A stretch of DNA of 64,000 nucleotides from Pseudomonas sp. NBRC 111124 (GCF_001320245.1 NZ_BCBA01000042.1:146518-210517); one strand, 5' to 3'; positions 33,765 through 43,276 are shown, numbered from the stretch's first letter. Notes: a model not told the origin generated them from the letters alone. Translations and numbers: made by a program.

Positions 33765-34016
33765 TCAGGCGCTGCGGTTCAGGCCCATTTCCATGTCATT
33801 GATCAGCGCCTTGGCCATGGCACTGAGAATCCGCGTGGCACTGCCCGCGATCAGGTTGCTCTCCATCTCGGCCTCTTCGCTCAGGTGGCGAATACACCCC
33901 AGCAACACCGACAACTCATCAAAGGCATGGTCAAGCGGGATACCGGGCTGGATGGCGTACAGGTCGAGAAAGGTCTCTGTGCCTGCCGTAGTTCGCGACT
34001 TCAATGCATCAGTCAT
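33765..34016 (-). CDS. DUF3077-like small protein
   Basis: The 83-residue protein matches the pattern of small Pseudomonas proteins with DUF3077: LYAIQPGIPLDHAFDELSVLL, then ILSAMAKALINDMEMGL at the end. No enzyme motif, signal or membrane segment. It overlaps the next small gene by eight bases. Function unknown. Confidence 0.75.
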   Translation of the reverse strand: MTDALKSRTTAGTETFLDLYAIQPGIPLDHAFDELSVLLGCIRHLSEEAEMESNLIAGSATRILSAMAKALINDMEMGLNRSA

Positions 34017-34263
34017 GGGCCACCTCGAGATTCGCCATATGGGCGAACAGCGCTCGGAGCAGTTCGGTGAGGATGGCGAGGTTTTCCTGCACGACTTTGC
34101 GCTGCTCTTTGTCTTCGGTGTTCAGATAGAGCTGGATGGTGTTGGAAAGGGCGTCCATGAGTGCGGCCGCGTGGGGCTTGGCGTCTTCGAGGGACAAGTC
34201 GGAAATGATCGAAATGTAGGGAAATGGAAATGAAGGTGGTGGATCAGGAACGAGCTTTTTCAT
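34009..34263 (-). CDS. Small Pseudomonas protein of unknown function (DUF6124-like)
   Basis: The 84-residue protein starts MKKLVPDPPPSFPF and is otherwise helical (ALMDALSNTIQLYLN, NLAILTELLRALFAHMANL). Proteins with this Pro-rich start and two helices are found beside DUF3077 genes in Pseudomonas. The start at 34263 is supported by the overlap with the next gene and the family-like N-terminus. Family assignment is tentative. Confidence 0.65.
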   Translation of the reverse strand: MKKLVPDPPPSFPFPYISIISDLSLEDAKPHAAALMDALSNTIQLYLNTEDKEQRKVVQENLAILTELLRALFAHMANLEVAHD

Positions 34264-34711
34264 AGGTAGCCTCATAAGTATTTTTAAGAAGCAACCACTC
34301 GAATCCTTCTCACAGATTGGGTGGCAGCCGTACGCGAGGTGAGAAGACCGTGTTGGAGGCATCCACGGCCAGACCGAAGTCTGCACGCGCACGGCTGCCA
34401 TAACTGGCAAGCCACCTCTAACAACGGAAAACGGGCTTCTCACACCCGATCGCCAAACAGCAGCGACGGCGAAAAGTTACCTAGGAGGGACTGGCTTGCC
34501 TATCAGACGGCATCCGACAGAGGTTGTAGGATAATTCACCCCCCCTGCCCCACTGAAGCATTTGGTTTCAGTTTCAGAATTTTCTTACGGATGATGGCTT
34601 TTTCGCGGGTAAACCCGCTCCCACAGGGATATCACCAGCCGTGAGACTTGCGCAGTACCTGTGGGAGCGGGTTTACCCGCGAAAGGGCCGGCACAGGCTA
34701 GCGAAAGTGAC
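34264..34711. other. Gene-free stretch with a REP pair
   Basis: These 448 bases hold no gene that I can support; the open frames here lack ribosome sites and family resemblance. The right part is the REP pair at 34603-34697. The left part probably contains the promoter of the two small minus-strand genes. Confidence 0.6.
34603..34697. repeat. Inverted pair of REP sequences (type B)
   Basis: CGCGGGTAAACCCGCTCCCA (from 34603) and its inverse TGGGAGCGGGTTTACCCGCG (from 34661) form an inverted pair about 35 bases apart. Related to the single unit at 29401. Confidence 0.85.
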
Positions 34712-35095
34712 TCAGGCCACCTCAGCCCCATCATCCGGCCAATGCGGCTCGTTGGCCCCCGGCGGAGTCAGCGGCGGCAGCCCATACGCTGCCCGCGCAT
34801 CGTCACAGCTGGGGTTATGCACCCCACCCTCCCACGACGCCTCGAACTCGCGGCACGGGCTGGAACGGTTGGCGTAGATGGTGCACGCCACCTCGCTACC
34901 GATCTCGCCCTGCAGGCTCACGCAGCGGCATGGCTTGGCGTCGGTGCCGATCATGGCAACGCGGGTGGGGTTGATCTGTACCACCAGGTCATCCGGCACA
35001 AGGCCGCCGGCAGACTGGCATTCGCCCCAGAAGAAGGACACACGGAAGTACCCGCAGCAGGCGCCGCAGTCAAGGCAAGGGTTATATTCGGACAT
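34712..35095 (-). CDS. YkgJ-type cysteine-cluster protein
   Basis: The 127-residue protein has the CxxCxxCC motif of the YkgJ/UPF0153 family at residues 7-14 (CLDCGACC), with further cysteines in CRCVSLQ, VACTIYANRSSPCREF and NPSCDD. It probably binds zinc or an Fe-S cluster. Family function is not established. It stands alone. Confidence 0.87.
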   Translation of the reverse strand: MSEYNPCLDCGACCGYFRVSFFWGECQSAGGLVPDDLVVQINPTRVAMIGTDAKPCRCVSLQGEIGSEVACTIYANRSSPCREFEASWEGGVHNPSCDDARAAYGLPPLTPPGANEPHWPDDGAEVA

Positions 35096-35260
35096 GATGG
35101 CACGGAGGGAAGGTTGTTGTTATCGGGGCTGAGCCCGCGCGCCATTTGTAATCGAAGCCAGGTCGGCTGAGAAGAGGGGCACGCAAAAATAGTTCGCCGT
35201 TGATCCGCCCGAAGCAACGCTCAATGGGAGGCCACCTGCCATGTCCGCCTCCCCTGCCCA

Positions 35261-36388
35261 TCAAGAGATGGCTTTGTAGCTGTCGCTGGCCCATCTCACC
35301 TTGCCCAAGCCGTCACTGGGCTCAAGGTCTTCACCACGCACGTTGCTGAATTGAGTCTGGGTAGTGCCATGGTGCACCAGGCGCTCGGCCTTGCTTCCTT
35401 CAGTCATCAGCGTATACGACTCATCGCGCATCGCCTGATAAGTGTCATCAGCAGCCTGGATTGCCCTGTGATGGGCCATCAACTGACTGTCGCTCAGGTT
35501 CAATCGATCATTCAGCTCCACCCCCCAACGCGTGAGGCAGACTTCGGCAAAATGCCGGACAATCAGCCCCGGCTCGGGCAGTACTTTGCCGCTTCCCCCG
35601 CCATCGACAGACGCGTTGCCGACCAGGGTGGCATGGCGCCCGGGCATCGGGTAGACGCACATGCGCGTGCCGGGCGCTGCCGAGGGGATCACGCAGGCAA
35701 AGCCTTTCGAACGCTCGTCGCGCGAGTAAAAACCGACGTATTCCCTGACATTATCCGCCAGCGCTAGGCGATGTGCCTGGAGGTTACCGATGCCAGGCAC
35801 CGGGTCTATGGCGAAAATGTTGACCGGGATGTGCCGAAGTTCGGGGTCGGCGGCCATTGCGTTGGCCAGCATATGGCAGCTGATGCCGCCCCGGCTCCAC
35901 CCCATCAGATTGACCTGGGTCGGAATACGCGGCTTGCGGAACTGCTTGATGATCTGCTGCTGCAAGGCCTGAGGGGTCACCTGGCGGTCGCCATATTCAT
36001 AGGTGCGCCAGAACCAGGATCCCGTACTTGTCGCGGCGGGGATCGGAACCCCGGCGGCCCTCAGCCGGTTGTGCTCTTCTTCACTCAGCTGGGTACGCTG
36101 CCAGTTGCACTCGCCCTTGATCATCTGCAGCACATGGGCAACGTTCTGCTCCCAACCTCGTCCGAACAGCTGACCCGTCCAGTTGAAAAAACCACCAGGT
36201 TCGACGAACAACTGGTCATCCTGGAGGTTGCCGCTACCGGGCCCATCGACGGCGACCCAGTGCGCGAACTCGCGGCGTTGATCGTTGCCGGCAAGTGTCG
36301 AAACCAGCTCGCCGTTCCAGTAGTTGGGGTTGGCTTCATCGAAGCGATGAGAACCAGTACCGCAGAAGTAAGCCGTAAACACACTCAT
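35261..36388 (-). CDS. Lipase-like alpha/beta hydrolase, resembling type VI lipase effectors
   Basis: The 375-residue protein has a nucleophile elbow GWSRGG with Ser165, a candidate acid Asp195 in FAIDPVPGIG, and candidate histidines His252 (PGRHATLVG) and His279 (VRHFAEV). The elbow with Arg after Ser, and the N-terminal FCGTGSHRFD loop, recall DUF2235-like and T6SS lipase (Tle) proteins. There is no signal peptide. The start at MSVFTAYF has GAGGTG upstream and was preferred to an upstream ATG. No VgrG, PAAR or clear immunity gene lies beside it. Enzyme class is inferred; effector role is speculative. Confidence 0.65.
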   Translation of the reverse strand: MSVFTAYFCGTGSHRFDEANPNYWNGELVSTLAGNDQRREFAHWVAVDGPGSGNLQDDQLFVEPGGFFNWTGQLFGRGWEQNVAHVLQMIKGECNWQRTQLSEEEHNRLRAAGVPIPAATSTGSWFWRTYEYGDRQVTPQALQQQIIKQFRKPRIPTQVNLMGWSRGGISCHMLANAMAADPELRHIPVNIFAIDPVPGIGNLQAHRLALADNVREYVGFYSRDERSKGFACVIPSAAPGTRMCVYPMPGRHATLVGNASVDGGGSGKVLPEPGLIVRHFAEVCLTRWGVELNDRLNLSDSQLMAHHRAIQAADDTYQAMRDESYTLMTEGSKAERLVHHGTTQTQFSNVRGEDLEPSDGLGKVRWASDSYKAIS

Positions 36389-36470
36389 TTGCGCACCTCG
36401 ACTGAACAATGGGGCGCCAAAGTAGTGATTCGTGAGGGTGGCTCACAGCTGGAAACAGCCCACCCTAAAC

Positions 36471-36502
36471 GCAAAAAGCCGCAAGGATTACCCTTGCGGC
36501 TT
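36471..36502 (-). terminator. Terminator after alaC
   Basis: A 9-base stem, GCCGCAAGG (36478-36486) with CCTTGCGGC (36492-36500), is followed on the minus strand by a U-run (A-run at 36473-36477). It lies 20 bases past the alaC stop. Confidence 0.9.
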
Positions 36503-36521
36503 GCAGCACTCAGCTATGCAC

Positions 36522-37730
36522 TTACTTGCGCGCCAACCCGTCAGCCCGGAACATCTGGCGGATACCGCGAATCGCCTGGCGAATGCGGTCCTGGTTCTCG
36601 ATCAGGGCGAAGCGCACATGGTCGTCGCCGTAATCACCAAAACCAATGCCCGGCGACACGCAGACCTTGGCCTCGGCCAGCAGTTTCTTGGCGAACTCCA
36701 GCGAACCCAGGTGCGCGTACGGCTCTGGAATCTTCGCCCACACGTACATCGACGCCTTGGGGTTCTCGACCATCCAGCCCAGCTCGTGCAGGCCCTTGAC
36801 CAGCAGGTTGCGGCGCTGGCGGTACTGCTCGGCGATGTCGCGCACGCATTGCTGGTCACCTTCCAGGGCGGCAATGGCAGCCACCTGCAGCGGGGTGAAG
36901 GTGCCGTAGTCGTGGTAGCTCTTGATCCGCGCCAGGGCGCTGACCAGCTCGGGGTTGCCGACCATGAAGCCAATCCGCCAGCCGGCCATGTTGTAGCTCT
37001 TGGACAGGGTGAAGAACTCCACCGCGATATCCTTGGCGCCCGGTACCTGCATGATCGACGGGGCCTTCCAGCCGTCATAGACGATGTCGGCGTAGGCCAG
37101 GTCGTGCACCACCAGTACGTCGTACTGCTTGGCCAGGGCCACCACGCGCTCGAAGAAGTCCAGCTCCACGCACTGGGCAGTGGGGTTGGACGGGAAGCCG
37201 AGGATCATCATCTTCGGCTTGGGGATCGATTCGCGGATCGCCCGCTCCAGCTCGTTGAAGAAGTCCACGCCCGGTACAAGCGGAACGGAACGCACCTGGG
37301 CGCCGGCAATGACCGCTCCGTAGATATGGATCGGGTAGCTGGGGTTGGGCACCAGCACCGTGTCGCCCTGGTCGAGGGTAGCGAGCATCAGGTGCGCCAG
37401 GCCCTCTTTCGAGCCGATGGTGACGATAGCTTCGCTTTCCGGGTCGATGTCGACCTCGTAGCGTTCCTTGTACCAGTTGGAGATGGCCCGGCGCAGGCGT
37501 GGGATGCCGCGCGAGGTGGAGTAGCCATGGGTGTCTTCGCGCTGGGCGACCTGCACCAGCTTCTCGACGATGTGCGGCGGGGTCGCGCCATCGGGGTTGC
37601 CCATGCTCAGGTCGATGATGTCCTCGCCACGGCGGCGGGCGGCCATCTTGAGTTCGGCGGTGATGTTGAAGACGTAAGGGGGAAGACGATCGATGCGCGC
37701 GAAGCGGCGCGGCGAACCTGGATTGGCCAT
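36522..37730 (-). CDS. alaC: Alanine aminotransferase AlaC (class I/II PLP enzyme)
   Basis: The 402-residue PLP enzyme makes alanine from pyruvate and glutamate. Landmarks are IDLSMGNPDGATPPHIVEK, the PLP-binding region FPSNPTAQ, VVHDLAYADIVYDG and the PLP lysine in TLSKSYNMAGWR. It is followed by a terminator and preceded by a promoter, so it is a single-gene unit. Confidence 0.93.
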   Translation of the reverse strand: MANPGSPRRFARIDRLPPYVFNITAELKMAARRRGEDIIDLSMGNPDGATPPHIVEKLVQVAQREDTHGYSTSRGIPRLRRAISNWYKERYEVDIDPESEAIVTIGSKEGLAHLMLATLDQGDTVLVPNPSYPIHIYGAVIAGAQVRSVPLVPGVDFFNELERAIRESIPKPKMMILGFPSNPTAQCVELDFFERVVALAKQYDVLVVHDLAYADIVYDGWKAPSIMQVPGAKDIAVEFFTLSKSYNMAGWRIGFMVGNPELVSALARIKSYHDYGTFTPLQVAAIAALEGDQQCVRDIAEQYRQRRNLLVKGLHELGWMVENPKASMYVWAKIPEPYAHLGSLEFAKKLLAEAKVCVSPGIGFGDYGDDHVRFALIENQDRIRQAIRGIRQMFRADGLARK

Positions 37731-37800
37731 GGTTTCCTCTAGAGACGTAAGCGCCCGGAACCGTCCGAGCGACGCTGGCCGCTGTGGCGGCCTGAATCAG

Positions 37801-37830
37801 AAGATAGTGCCGAAACAGGAATCTTGTAAA
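37801..37830 (-). promoter_or_regulatory. Probable alaC promoter
   Basis: The minus strand has TTTACA (-35, complement of 37825-37830), an 18-base spacer and TATCTT (-10, complement of 37801-37806), about 70 bases before the alaC start. An AT-rich tract lies just upstream (37831-37890). Assigned by eye. Confidence 0.45.
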
Positions 37831-37933
37831 GGGTAATTTCCCGTTTTGATAAAACTTTTCAGATGTATTTTTTGAAAATAAAAGATTTATGCCTTCAGGC
37901 CTGCCTCCATCGACGACGCAGGAAAACAGGCAT

Positions 37934-37962
37934 AAAAAACCCCGGCACATGGCCGGGGTTTT
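37934..37962 (-). terminator. Terminator after cyoE
   Basis: CCCCGGC (37940-37946) and GCCGGGG (37952-37958) form a 7-base stem around ACATG, with an A-run on the left (U-run on the minus strand). It ends the cyo operon. Confidence 0.9.
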
Positions 37963-37981
37963 AGTGAAGCACTCGCCTCGA

Positions 37982-38869
37982 TCAGCGCGCGTAGGTCATC
38001 AGCACGTCCGCTGCGGTCTGGCTATCCACACCCATCATCACGCTCAGGGCAGTAACGGTGAGGATGGAGAAACCGAACACCTTGCGTGCCCACTTGCTGT
38101 CGTCTTCAGCCTTGTAGCCACCCCAGGCCATGTACAGCCAGTACAGGCCCATGGCGGCTGCCACGGCCAGGTAGCCGAGGCCGGCGTAACCGCCGAGGGT
38201 AAGCATCAAGGTGGCGAGCAGGAAGGCCAGCACGTACAGCACGATCTGCTTTTTCGCCGCGAGGACACCGCGTGCCACCGGCAGGACCGGAATATTGGCA
38301 GCGCTGTAGTCCTTGAAGCGGAAGATGGCGATGGCGAAGCTGTGCGGCATCTGCCACAGGCTGAACATCACCAGCAGGGTCACTGCAGCCAGGTCGAAGC
38401 TGTTGCTCACGGCGCAGTAGCCGATCACCGGAGGCATGGCACCGGACAGGCTGCCGACCAAGGTGCCGTGCACCGATTTGCGCTTCAGCCAGAGGCTGTA
38501 GAAACCGACGTAGACCACGAAGCCGATCAGCGCACAGAACGCCGACAGCGGGTTGGCCTGGACGTACAGCAGGCTGAAGCCCGCCACCCCGAGAAGGGTG
38601 GCGTAGACCAGCGCGAGGGTCAGCGACATACCGCCCTGCACCATGACGCGGTTCTTGGTGCGCTCCATCTTGTGGTCGATGTCACGGTCGATGCAGTTGT
38701 TGAACACGCATCCGGACGCCACCACCAGTGAAGTACCGATCACCACCGCCAGGAACAGGGCGAAGTCCACATGGCCCTTCGAGGCAAGGAAGAAACCGCC
38801 TGCCACGGAAAGCACGTTACCGAAAATGATCCCCGGTTTGGTGATTTGGATAAAGTGCTTAACGGACAT
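37982..38869 (-). CDS. cyoE: Protoheme IX farnesyltransferase (heme O synthase)
   Basis: The 295-residue membrane enzyme adds a farnesyl group to heme b to make heme O for the bo3 oxidase. The prenyl-binding motif NNCIDRDIDHKMERTKNR is present, as are about eight to nine membrane segments. It is the last gene of cyoABCDE; the gap to cyoD is 11 bases. Confidence 0.96.
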   Translation of the reverse strand: MSVKHFIQITKPGIIFGNVLSVAGGFFLASKGHVDFALFLAVVIGTSLVVASGCVFNNCIDRDIDHKMERTKNRVMVQGGMSLTLALVYATLLGVAGFSLLYVQANPLSAFCALIGFVVYVGFYSLWLKRKSVHGTLVGSLSGAMPPVIGYCAVSNSFDLAAVTLLVMFSLWQMPHSFAIAIFRFKDYSAANIPVLPVARGVLAAKKQIVLYVLAFLLATLMLTLGGYAGLGYLAVAAAMGLYWLYMAWGGYKAEDDSKWARKVFGFSILTVTALSVMMGVDSQTAADVLMTYAR

Positions 38870-38880
38870 GCAGTCTTACC

Positions 38881-39213
38881 TCACTTGGCCATCATTTCAA
38901 AGTGGATGCTGAACATGATCCACAGCGACAGGCCGACCAGCAGAGCGATTACCATCGTGGTGAACAGGAACGTCGACACATTGGAACGCTGCTCTTTCGA
39001 GCGGTCCATGTGCAGGAAGTACACGAGGTGTACCACCACCTGAATCACGGCCATGGCCACGATGATCAGAACGGTCAGGTTCTTCGGCAGGCTTGGCGAC
39101 ATGGCCAGGCCGAACGGGATCGCGGTCAGGATGATCGACAGGATGAAGCCGATCAGGTACGACTTGACGCTGCCGTGGTTACCTTCGTGATGAGTGTCGT
39201 GTGCGTTAGCCAT
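38881..39213 (-). CDS. cyoD: Cytochrome bo3 quinol oxidase subunit IV
   Basis: The 110-residue small subunit has three membrane segments at about residues 19-39, 48-68 and 84-106. The pattern HDTHHEGNHGSVKSYLIGF at the N-terminus is typical. It overlaps cyoC by one base. Confidence 0.96.
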   Translation of the reverse strand: MANAHDTHHEGNHGSVKSYLIGFILSIILTAIPFGLAMSPSLPKNLTVLIIVAMAVIQVVVHLVYFLHMDRSKEQRSNVSTFLFTTMVIALLVGLSLWIMFSIHFEMMAK

Positions 39214-39836
39214 TACAGAACTCCCAGCAGGTAGACGACGGTGAATACGCAGATCCAGACCACGTCCAGGAAGTGCCAGAACAGGCTCAGGCAGCTCATG
39301 CGGGTCTTGGCGGTCGGCGTGATGCCGTGCTTGTTGATCTGGTACATCATGATTGCCATCCAGATCAGGCCGGCGGTCACGTGCAGACCGTGGGTACCTA
39401 CCAGGGCGAAGAAGCCCGACAGGAAGCCACTGCGGGTTGGGCCGAAGCCCTCGCCGATCAGGTGATGGAATTCATAGATTTCCATCGCGATGAAGCCTGC
39501 ACCGAACAGGAAGGTCACGGCCAACCAGCCCAGTACGCCCGCTTTCTTGCCGTCGAACATCTTCAGCATGGCGAAGCCGAAGGTGATCGAGGACAGCAGC
39601 AGGAACAGCGTTTCAACTGCTACGAAGTCGAGCTGGAAGATGTCGTGACCCGACGGGCCGCCGGCAAAACTGCCGGACAGCACCGCGTAGGTGGCGAAGA
39701 GCGACGCAAACAGGATGCAGTCGGTCATCAGGTACAGCCAGAAACCGAGGACGGTCATCTGGCCCGAGTCGTGGTGGTGGTCATCGTGAGCATGGTCATG
39801 ACCATGCGCGCCACCGTGGATTACTTGACTGGACAT
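39213..39836 (-). CDS. cyoC: Cytochrome bo3 quinol oxidase subunit III
   Basis: The 207-residue subunit has five membrane segments. It has a His/Asp-rich N-terminus (HGGAHGHDHAHDDHHH) and a typical TSGL-like HGLHVTAGLIWM helix. It starts three bases after cyoB. Confidence 0.96.
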   Translation of the reverse strand: MSSQVIHGGAHGHDHAHDDHHHDSGQMTVLGFWLYLMTDCILFASLFATYAVLSGSFAGGPSGHDIFQLDFVAVETLFLLLSSITFGFAMLKMFDGKKAGVLGWLAVTFLFGAGFIAMEIYEFHHLIGEGFGPTRSGFLSGFFALVGTHGLHVTAGLIWMAIMMYQINKHGITPTAKTRMSCLSLFWHFLDVVWICVFTVVYLLGVL

Positions 39837-39839
39837 TGA

Positions 39840-41858
39840 TTACACCCGTTCAAACGATTCGACACGTGCGCCGGCAGGCAGAGCACCTGCTTTGGCCAGC
39901 GCGTTGAGACGCTCGCCTTCGATGCGCGCCACTTCTTCGGCCGGAACCATGTAGCCCTGGTCGTCACGCGCAGCGTGGCGAACGAAGACCGCGATGGTTG
40001 CCAGCAGGCTCGCGCCAACCAGCCACCAGATGTGCCAGATGAAGGCGAAGCCGAAGACAGTCAGGAACATACCCATGAACAGACCGGTAGCGGTGTTGTT
40101 CGGCATGTGGATCGCTTCGTACTTGCCCGGCACCTTGTAGGCAACACCGGCTTCCTTGGCTTCGTTCCAGCAGTCCAGGCCAACTTTCTCTGGCATGTGG
40201 GCGAAGTTGTAGAACGGAGGTGGCGACGAGGTCGACCATTCCAGGGTACGGCCGCCCCATGGGTCGCCGGTCACGTCCAGGTTCTGCTCGCGATCGCGGA
40301 TCGAAACAACGATCTGGATCAGCTGGCAGGCGATACCGAACAGGATCAGCACGGCGCCGACAACGGCTACGTACAGGTAGGGTTCCCACAGTGGGTTGTC
40401 GGAGTGGTTCAGACGACGGGTCATGCCCATGAAGCCCAGGGCGTACAGCGGCATGAACGCAACGTAGAAACCGGAGATCCAGAACCAGAAGGCAGCTTTG
40501 CCCCACTTCTCGTTCAGCTTGAAGCCGAACGCTTTTGGCCACCAGTAGGCGAAGCCGGCGATGTAGCCGAATACCGCACCACCAATGATCACGTTGTGGA
40601 AGTGAGCAATGACGAACAGGCTGTTGTGCAGCACGAAGTCAGCACCTGGAACAGCCAGCAGAACGCCAGTCATGCCACCGATCGAGAAGGTGATCATGAA
40701 GCCCAGGGTCCAGAGCATTGGTGCGGTGAAACGCACGCGGCCCTGGTACATGGTGAACAGCCAGTTGAACAGCTTCACACCGGTCGGGATGGAGATCAGC
40801 ATCGTCGCCAGGCCGAAGAAGGTGTTGACGCTGGCGCCGGCACCCATGGTGAAGAAGTGGTGCAGCCATACAGCGAAGCCCAGCACGGCAATGGCGCCCG
40901 ATGCGTAGATCATCGAGTGGTGGCCGAACAGACGCTTGCCGGAGAAGGTCGAAGTTACTTCCGAGAACACGCCGAAGGCCGGCAGGATCAGGATGTAAAC
41001 CTCAGGGTGACCCCACGCCCAGAACAGGTTGACGTACATCATCGGGTTCCCACCAAGCTCGTTGGTGAAAATGTGGAAGTCCAGATAACGGTCAACAGTC
41101 AGCAGAGCGAGTGCAGCGGTCAGGATCGGGAACGAAGCCACGATCAGCACGTTGGCCCAGGTGCAGGTCCAGGTGAAGATCGGCATGTCCATCAGCTTCA
41201 TGCCAGGTGCGCGCATCTTCATCACGGTGACGAGGAAGTTCACGCCGGTCAGTGTCGTACCCAAGCCTGAGAGCTGTAGCGCCCAGATGTAGTAGTCGAC
41301 ACCCACCCCAGGGCTGTACTGAATGCCCGCGAGCGGCGGATAGGCAACCCAGCCGGTCTTGGCGAATTCACCAACGCCGAGCGAGATGTTGACCAGCAGC
41401 ACGCCTGCCAGCAGCAGGTAGAAGCTCAGGGAGTTCAGGAACGGGAAGGCAACGTCACGTGCACCGATCTGCAGAGGAACCGCGAGGTTCATCAGGCCGG
41501 TGAAGAACGGCATCGCCATGAAGATGATCATGATCACACCGTGAGCGGTGAAGATCTGGTCATAGTGTTCAGGCGGCAGGTAGCCTTCGGAGCCACCGGT
41601 AGCGGCAGCCAGCTGGGTACGCATCATGATGGCGTCGGCAAAGCCGCGCAGCAGCATGACCATCGCGACGACGATGTACATCACCCCGATTTTCTTGTGG
41701 TCGACAGTCGTCAACCACTCGGTCCACAAGTAAGTCCACTTGCGGAAATAGGTGATAAGACCGACGACAGCGAGACCCCCGAGCGCGATCATGGCAATGG
41801 TCACCATGACTATCGGCTCGTGGAAGGGTATCGCCTCCAGAGTTAATTTACCGAACAT
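39840..41858 (-). CDS. cyoB: Cytochrome bo3 quinol oxidase subunit I
   Basis: The 672-residue catalytic subunit carries low-spin heme b, high-spin heme o3 and CuB. Visible motifs are TAHGVIMIIFMAMPF, the CuB/tyrosine helix WAWGHPEVYILILP and the heme-ligand helix VIAHFHNVIIGGAVFG. It pumps protons while reducing oxygen with ubiquinol electrons. It lies three bases after cyoA. Confidence 0.98.
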   Translation of the reverse strand: MFGKLTLEAIPFHEPIVMVTIAMIALGGLAVVGLITYFRKWTYLWTEWLTTVDHKKIGVMYIVVAMVMLLRGFADAIMMRTQLAAATGGSEGYLPPEHYDQIFTAHGVIMIIFMAMPFFTGLMNLAVPLQIGARDVAFPFLNSLSFYLLLAGVLLVNISLGVGEFAKTGWVAYPPLAGIQYSPGVGVDYYIWALQLSGLGTTLTGVNFLVTVMKMRAPGMKLMDMPIFTWTCTWANVLIVASFPILTAALALLTVDRYLDFHIFTNELGGNPMMYVNLFWAWGHPEVYILILPAFGVFSEVTSTFSGKRLFGHHSMIYASGAIAVLGFAVWLHHFFTMGAGASVNTFFGLATMLISIPTGVKLFNWLFTMYQGRVRFTAPMLWTLGFMITFSIGGMTGVLLAVPGADFVLHNSLFVIAHFHNVIIGGAVFGYIAGFAYWWPKAFGFKLNEKWGKAAFWFWISGFYVAFMPLYALGFMGMTRRLNHSDNPLWEPYLYVAVVGAVLILFGIACQLIQIVVSIRDREQNLDVTGDPWGGRTLEWSTSSPPPFYNFAHMPEKVGLDCWNEAKEAGVAYKVPGKYEAIHMPNNTATGLFMGMFLTVFGFAFIWHIWWLVGASLLATIAVFVRHAARDDQGYMVPAEEVARIEGERLNALAKAGALPAGARVESFERV

Positions 41859-41861
41859 CTC

Positions 41862-42797
41862 TTACTCCTCTGCACCGGCAGCTGGTTGCACACTCGACTC
41901 GGTGGTGGCCAGATCTTTGCTGCCTGCTTCTTCGTGGCTCGGACGACCGCGGTTCATGCCTTCGTACTTGTCGACGATCAGCTGGAACTGGTCAGGCGAG
42001 GCCTCGCCATACAGCGCGACTGGGTTGTTTTCGCTTGGTTTGGCCAAGGCTTCGTATTCGGCCTTGCCCAGTTTCAACGGCGACTGCTTGACCTCGGCGA
42101 CCCACTTGTCGAAGTCTTCCTGAGAGGTCGCATTGGCCTTGAATTTCATGCCGGTGAAGCCAGCACCGCTGTAGTTGGCGCTGATACCGTCGAACACGCC
42201 ATTTTCGTTGGCGATCAGGTGCAGCTTGGTGGTCATGCCCGCCATCGCGTAGATCTGGCCACCCAGGCCCGGGATGAAGAACGAGTTCATCACGGCGTCG
42301 GAAGTGACGCGGAAGTTCACCGGGACGTTAGCCGGGAAGTTGATCTGGTTGACGGTAGCAATGCCCTGCTCCGGGTAGATGAACAGCCACTTCCAGTCCA
42401 GCGCGACCACGTCGATCTGAATCGGCTTCACGTCGGAATCCAGCGGACGGTATGGGTCCAGCTTGTGGGTCGACTTGTAGGTGACGTAACCCAGGGCGAT
42501 GATGATGATGATCGGGATGATCCACACCGCGAGTTCGATCTTGGTCGAGTGCGACCAGTCTGGGGTGTAGGTGGCGGCCTTGTTGGAAGCACGGTACTTC
42601 CAGGCGAATGCCACGGTCATGATGATGACCGGAATCACCACCAGCAGCATCAGGCCGGTAGCGATCAGGATCAGGTTCTTTTGCTCAATGCCGACCTGAC
42701 CTTTCGGGTCGAGCAGGGTCCAGTTGCACCCACTGAGTAAAAGCATGCCTAAAAAGGGCAATATGCCAAACAGTCTGGGGTAACGCTTTTTACTCAT
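41862..42797 (-). CDS. cyoA: Cytochrome bo3 quinol oxidase subunit II
   Basis: The 311-residue lipoprotein has a signal ending LLLSGC (Cys24), two membrane segments and a periplasmic cupredoxin domain. The CuA ligands of cytochrome c oxidases are not present, as expected for a quinol oxidase. It is the first gene of cyoABCDE. Confidence 0.97.
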   Translation of the reverse strand: MSKKRYPRLFGILPFLGMLLLSGCNWTLLDPKGQVGIEQKNLILIATGLMLLVVIPVIIMTVAFAWKYRASNKAATYTPDWSHSTKIELAVWIIPIIIIIALGYVTYKSTHKLDPYRPLDSDVKPIQIDVVALDWKWLFIYPEQGIATVNQINFPANVPVNFRVTSDAVMNSFFIPGLGGQIYAMAGMTTKLHLIANENGVFDGISANYSGAGFTGMKFKANATSQEDFDKWVAEVKQSPLKLGKAEYEALAKPSENNPVALYGEASPDQFQLIVDKYEGMNRGRPSHEEAGSKDLATTESSVQPAAGAEE

Positions 42798-43124
42798 CTC
42801 ACGACCTCTAGATCAGCTTGCTTCAATGCAATTTGTGTTTTGGTAGCCAACACTTCGTCCTGCCAAGTGAGGCATTTCGCGCCCGTACTCGCTCCTGCCC
42901 GGGCCCGACTGCAGGACCTTGGCGCAAAGCGTGTTAGCGGTGCTTATGGTTTCGTAGGCAACAGGCCTGTACTTCAGACCAAGTCCATTTGGTGCGGGAA
43001 AACGCGGAGGGGGGTCCGCCCGGTATCGCCGTTGGGCGAAACTTGACGAAGTCAGCAAAAAGGAGCGCTGGGGCTTCCTTCAATCCTGCGACTCGCAAGC
43101 AGTGCCGAACGGAAATTGGGGGCG

Positions 43125-43153
43125 ATTGTAGATAGGTCGCCAACCCTTGACTA
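43125..43153 (-). promoter_or_regulatory. Candidate cyo promoter
   Basis: The minus strand has TAGTCA (-35, complement of 43148-43153), 17 bases, then TACAAT (-10, complement of 43125-43130). Best promoter-like match I found in the cyo upstream region. Confidence 0.4.
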
Positions 43154-43276
43154 TGACTTATTGAGCAACAGTCCTTTACAGAATCTGCAACAATAGCGCG
43201 CTACAAATCAACTTCGCGACAGTTTGTCGCACCCCGCTTGCTAGCCCTCAAACCCGTATTTCACAAGGCTTTGAGG

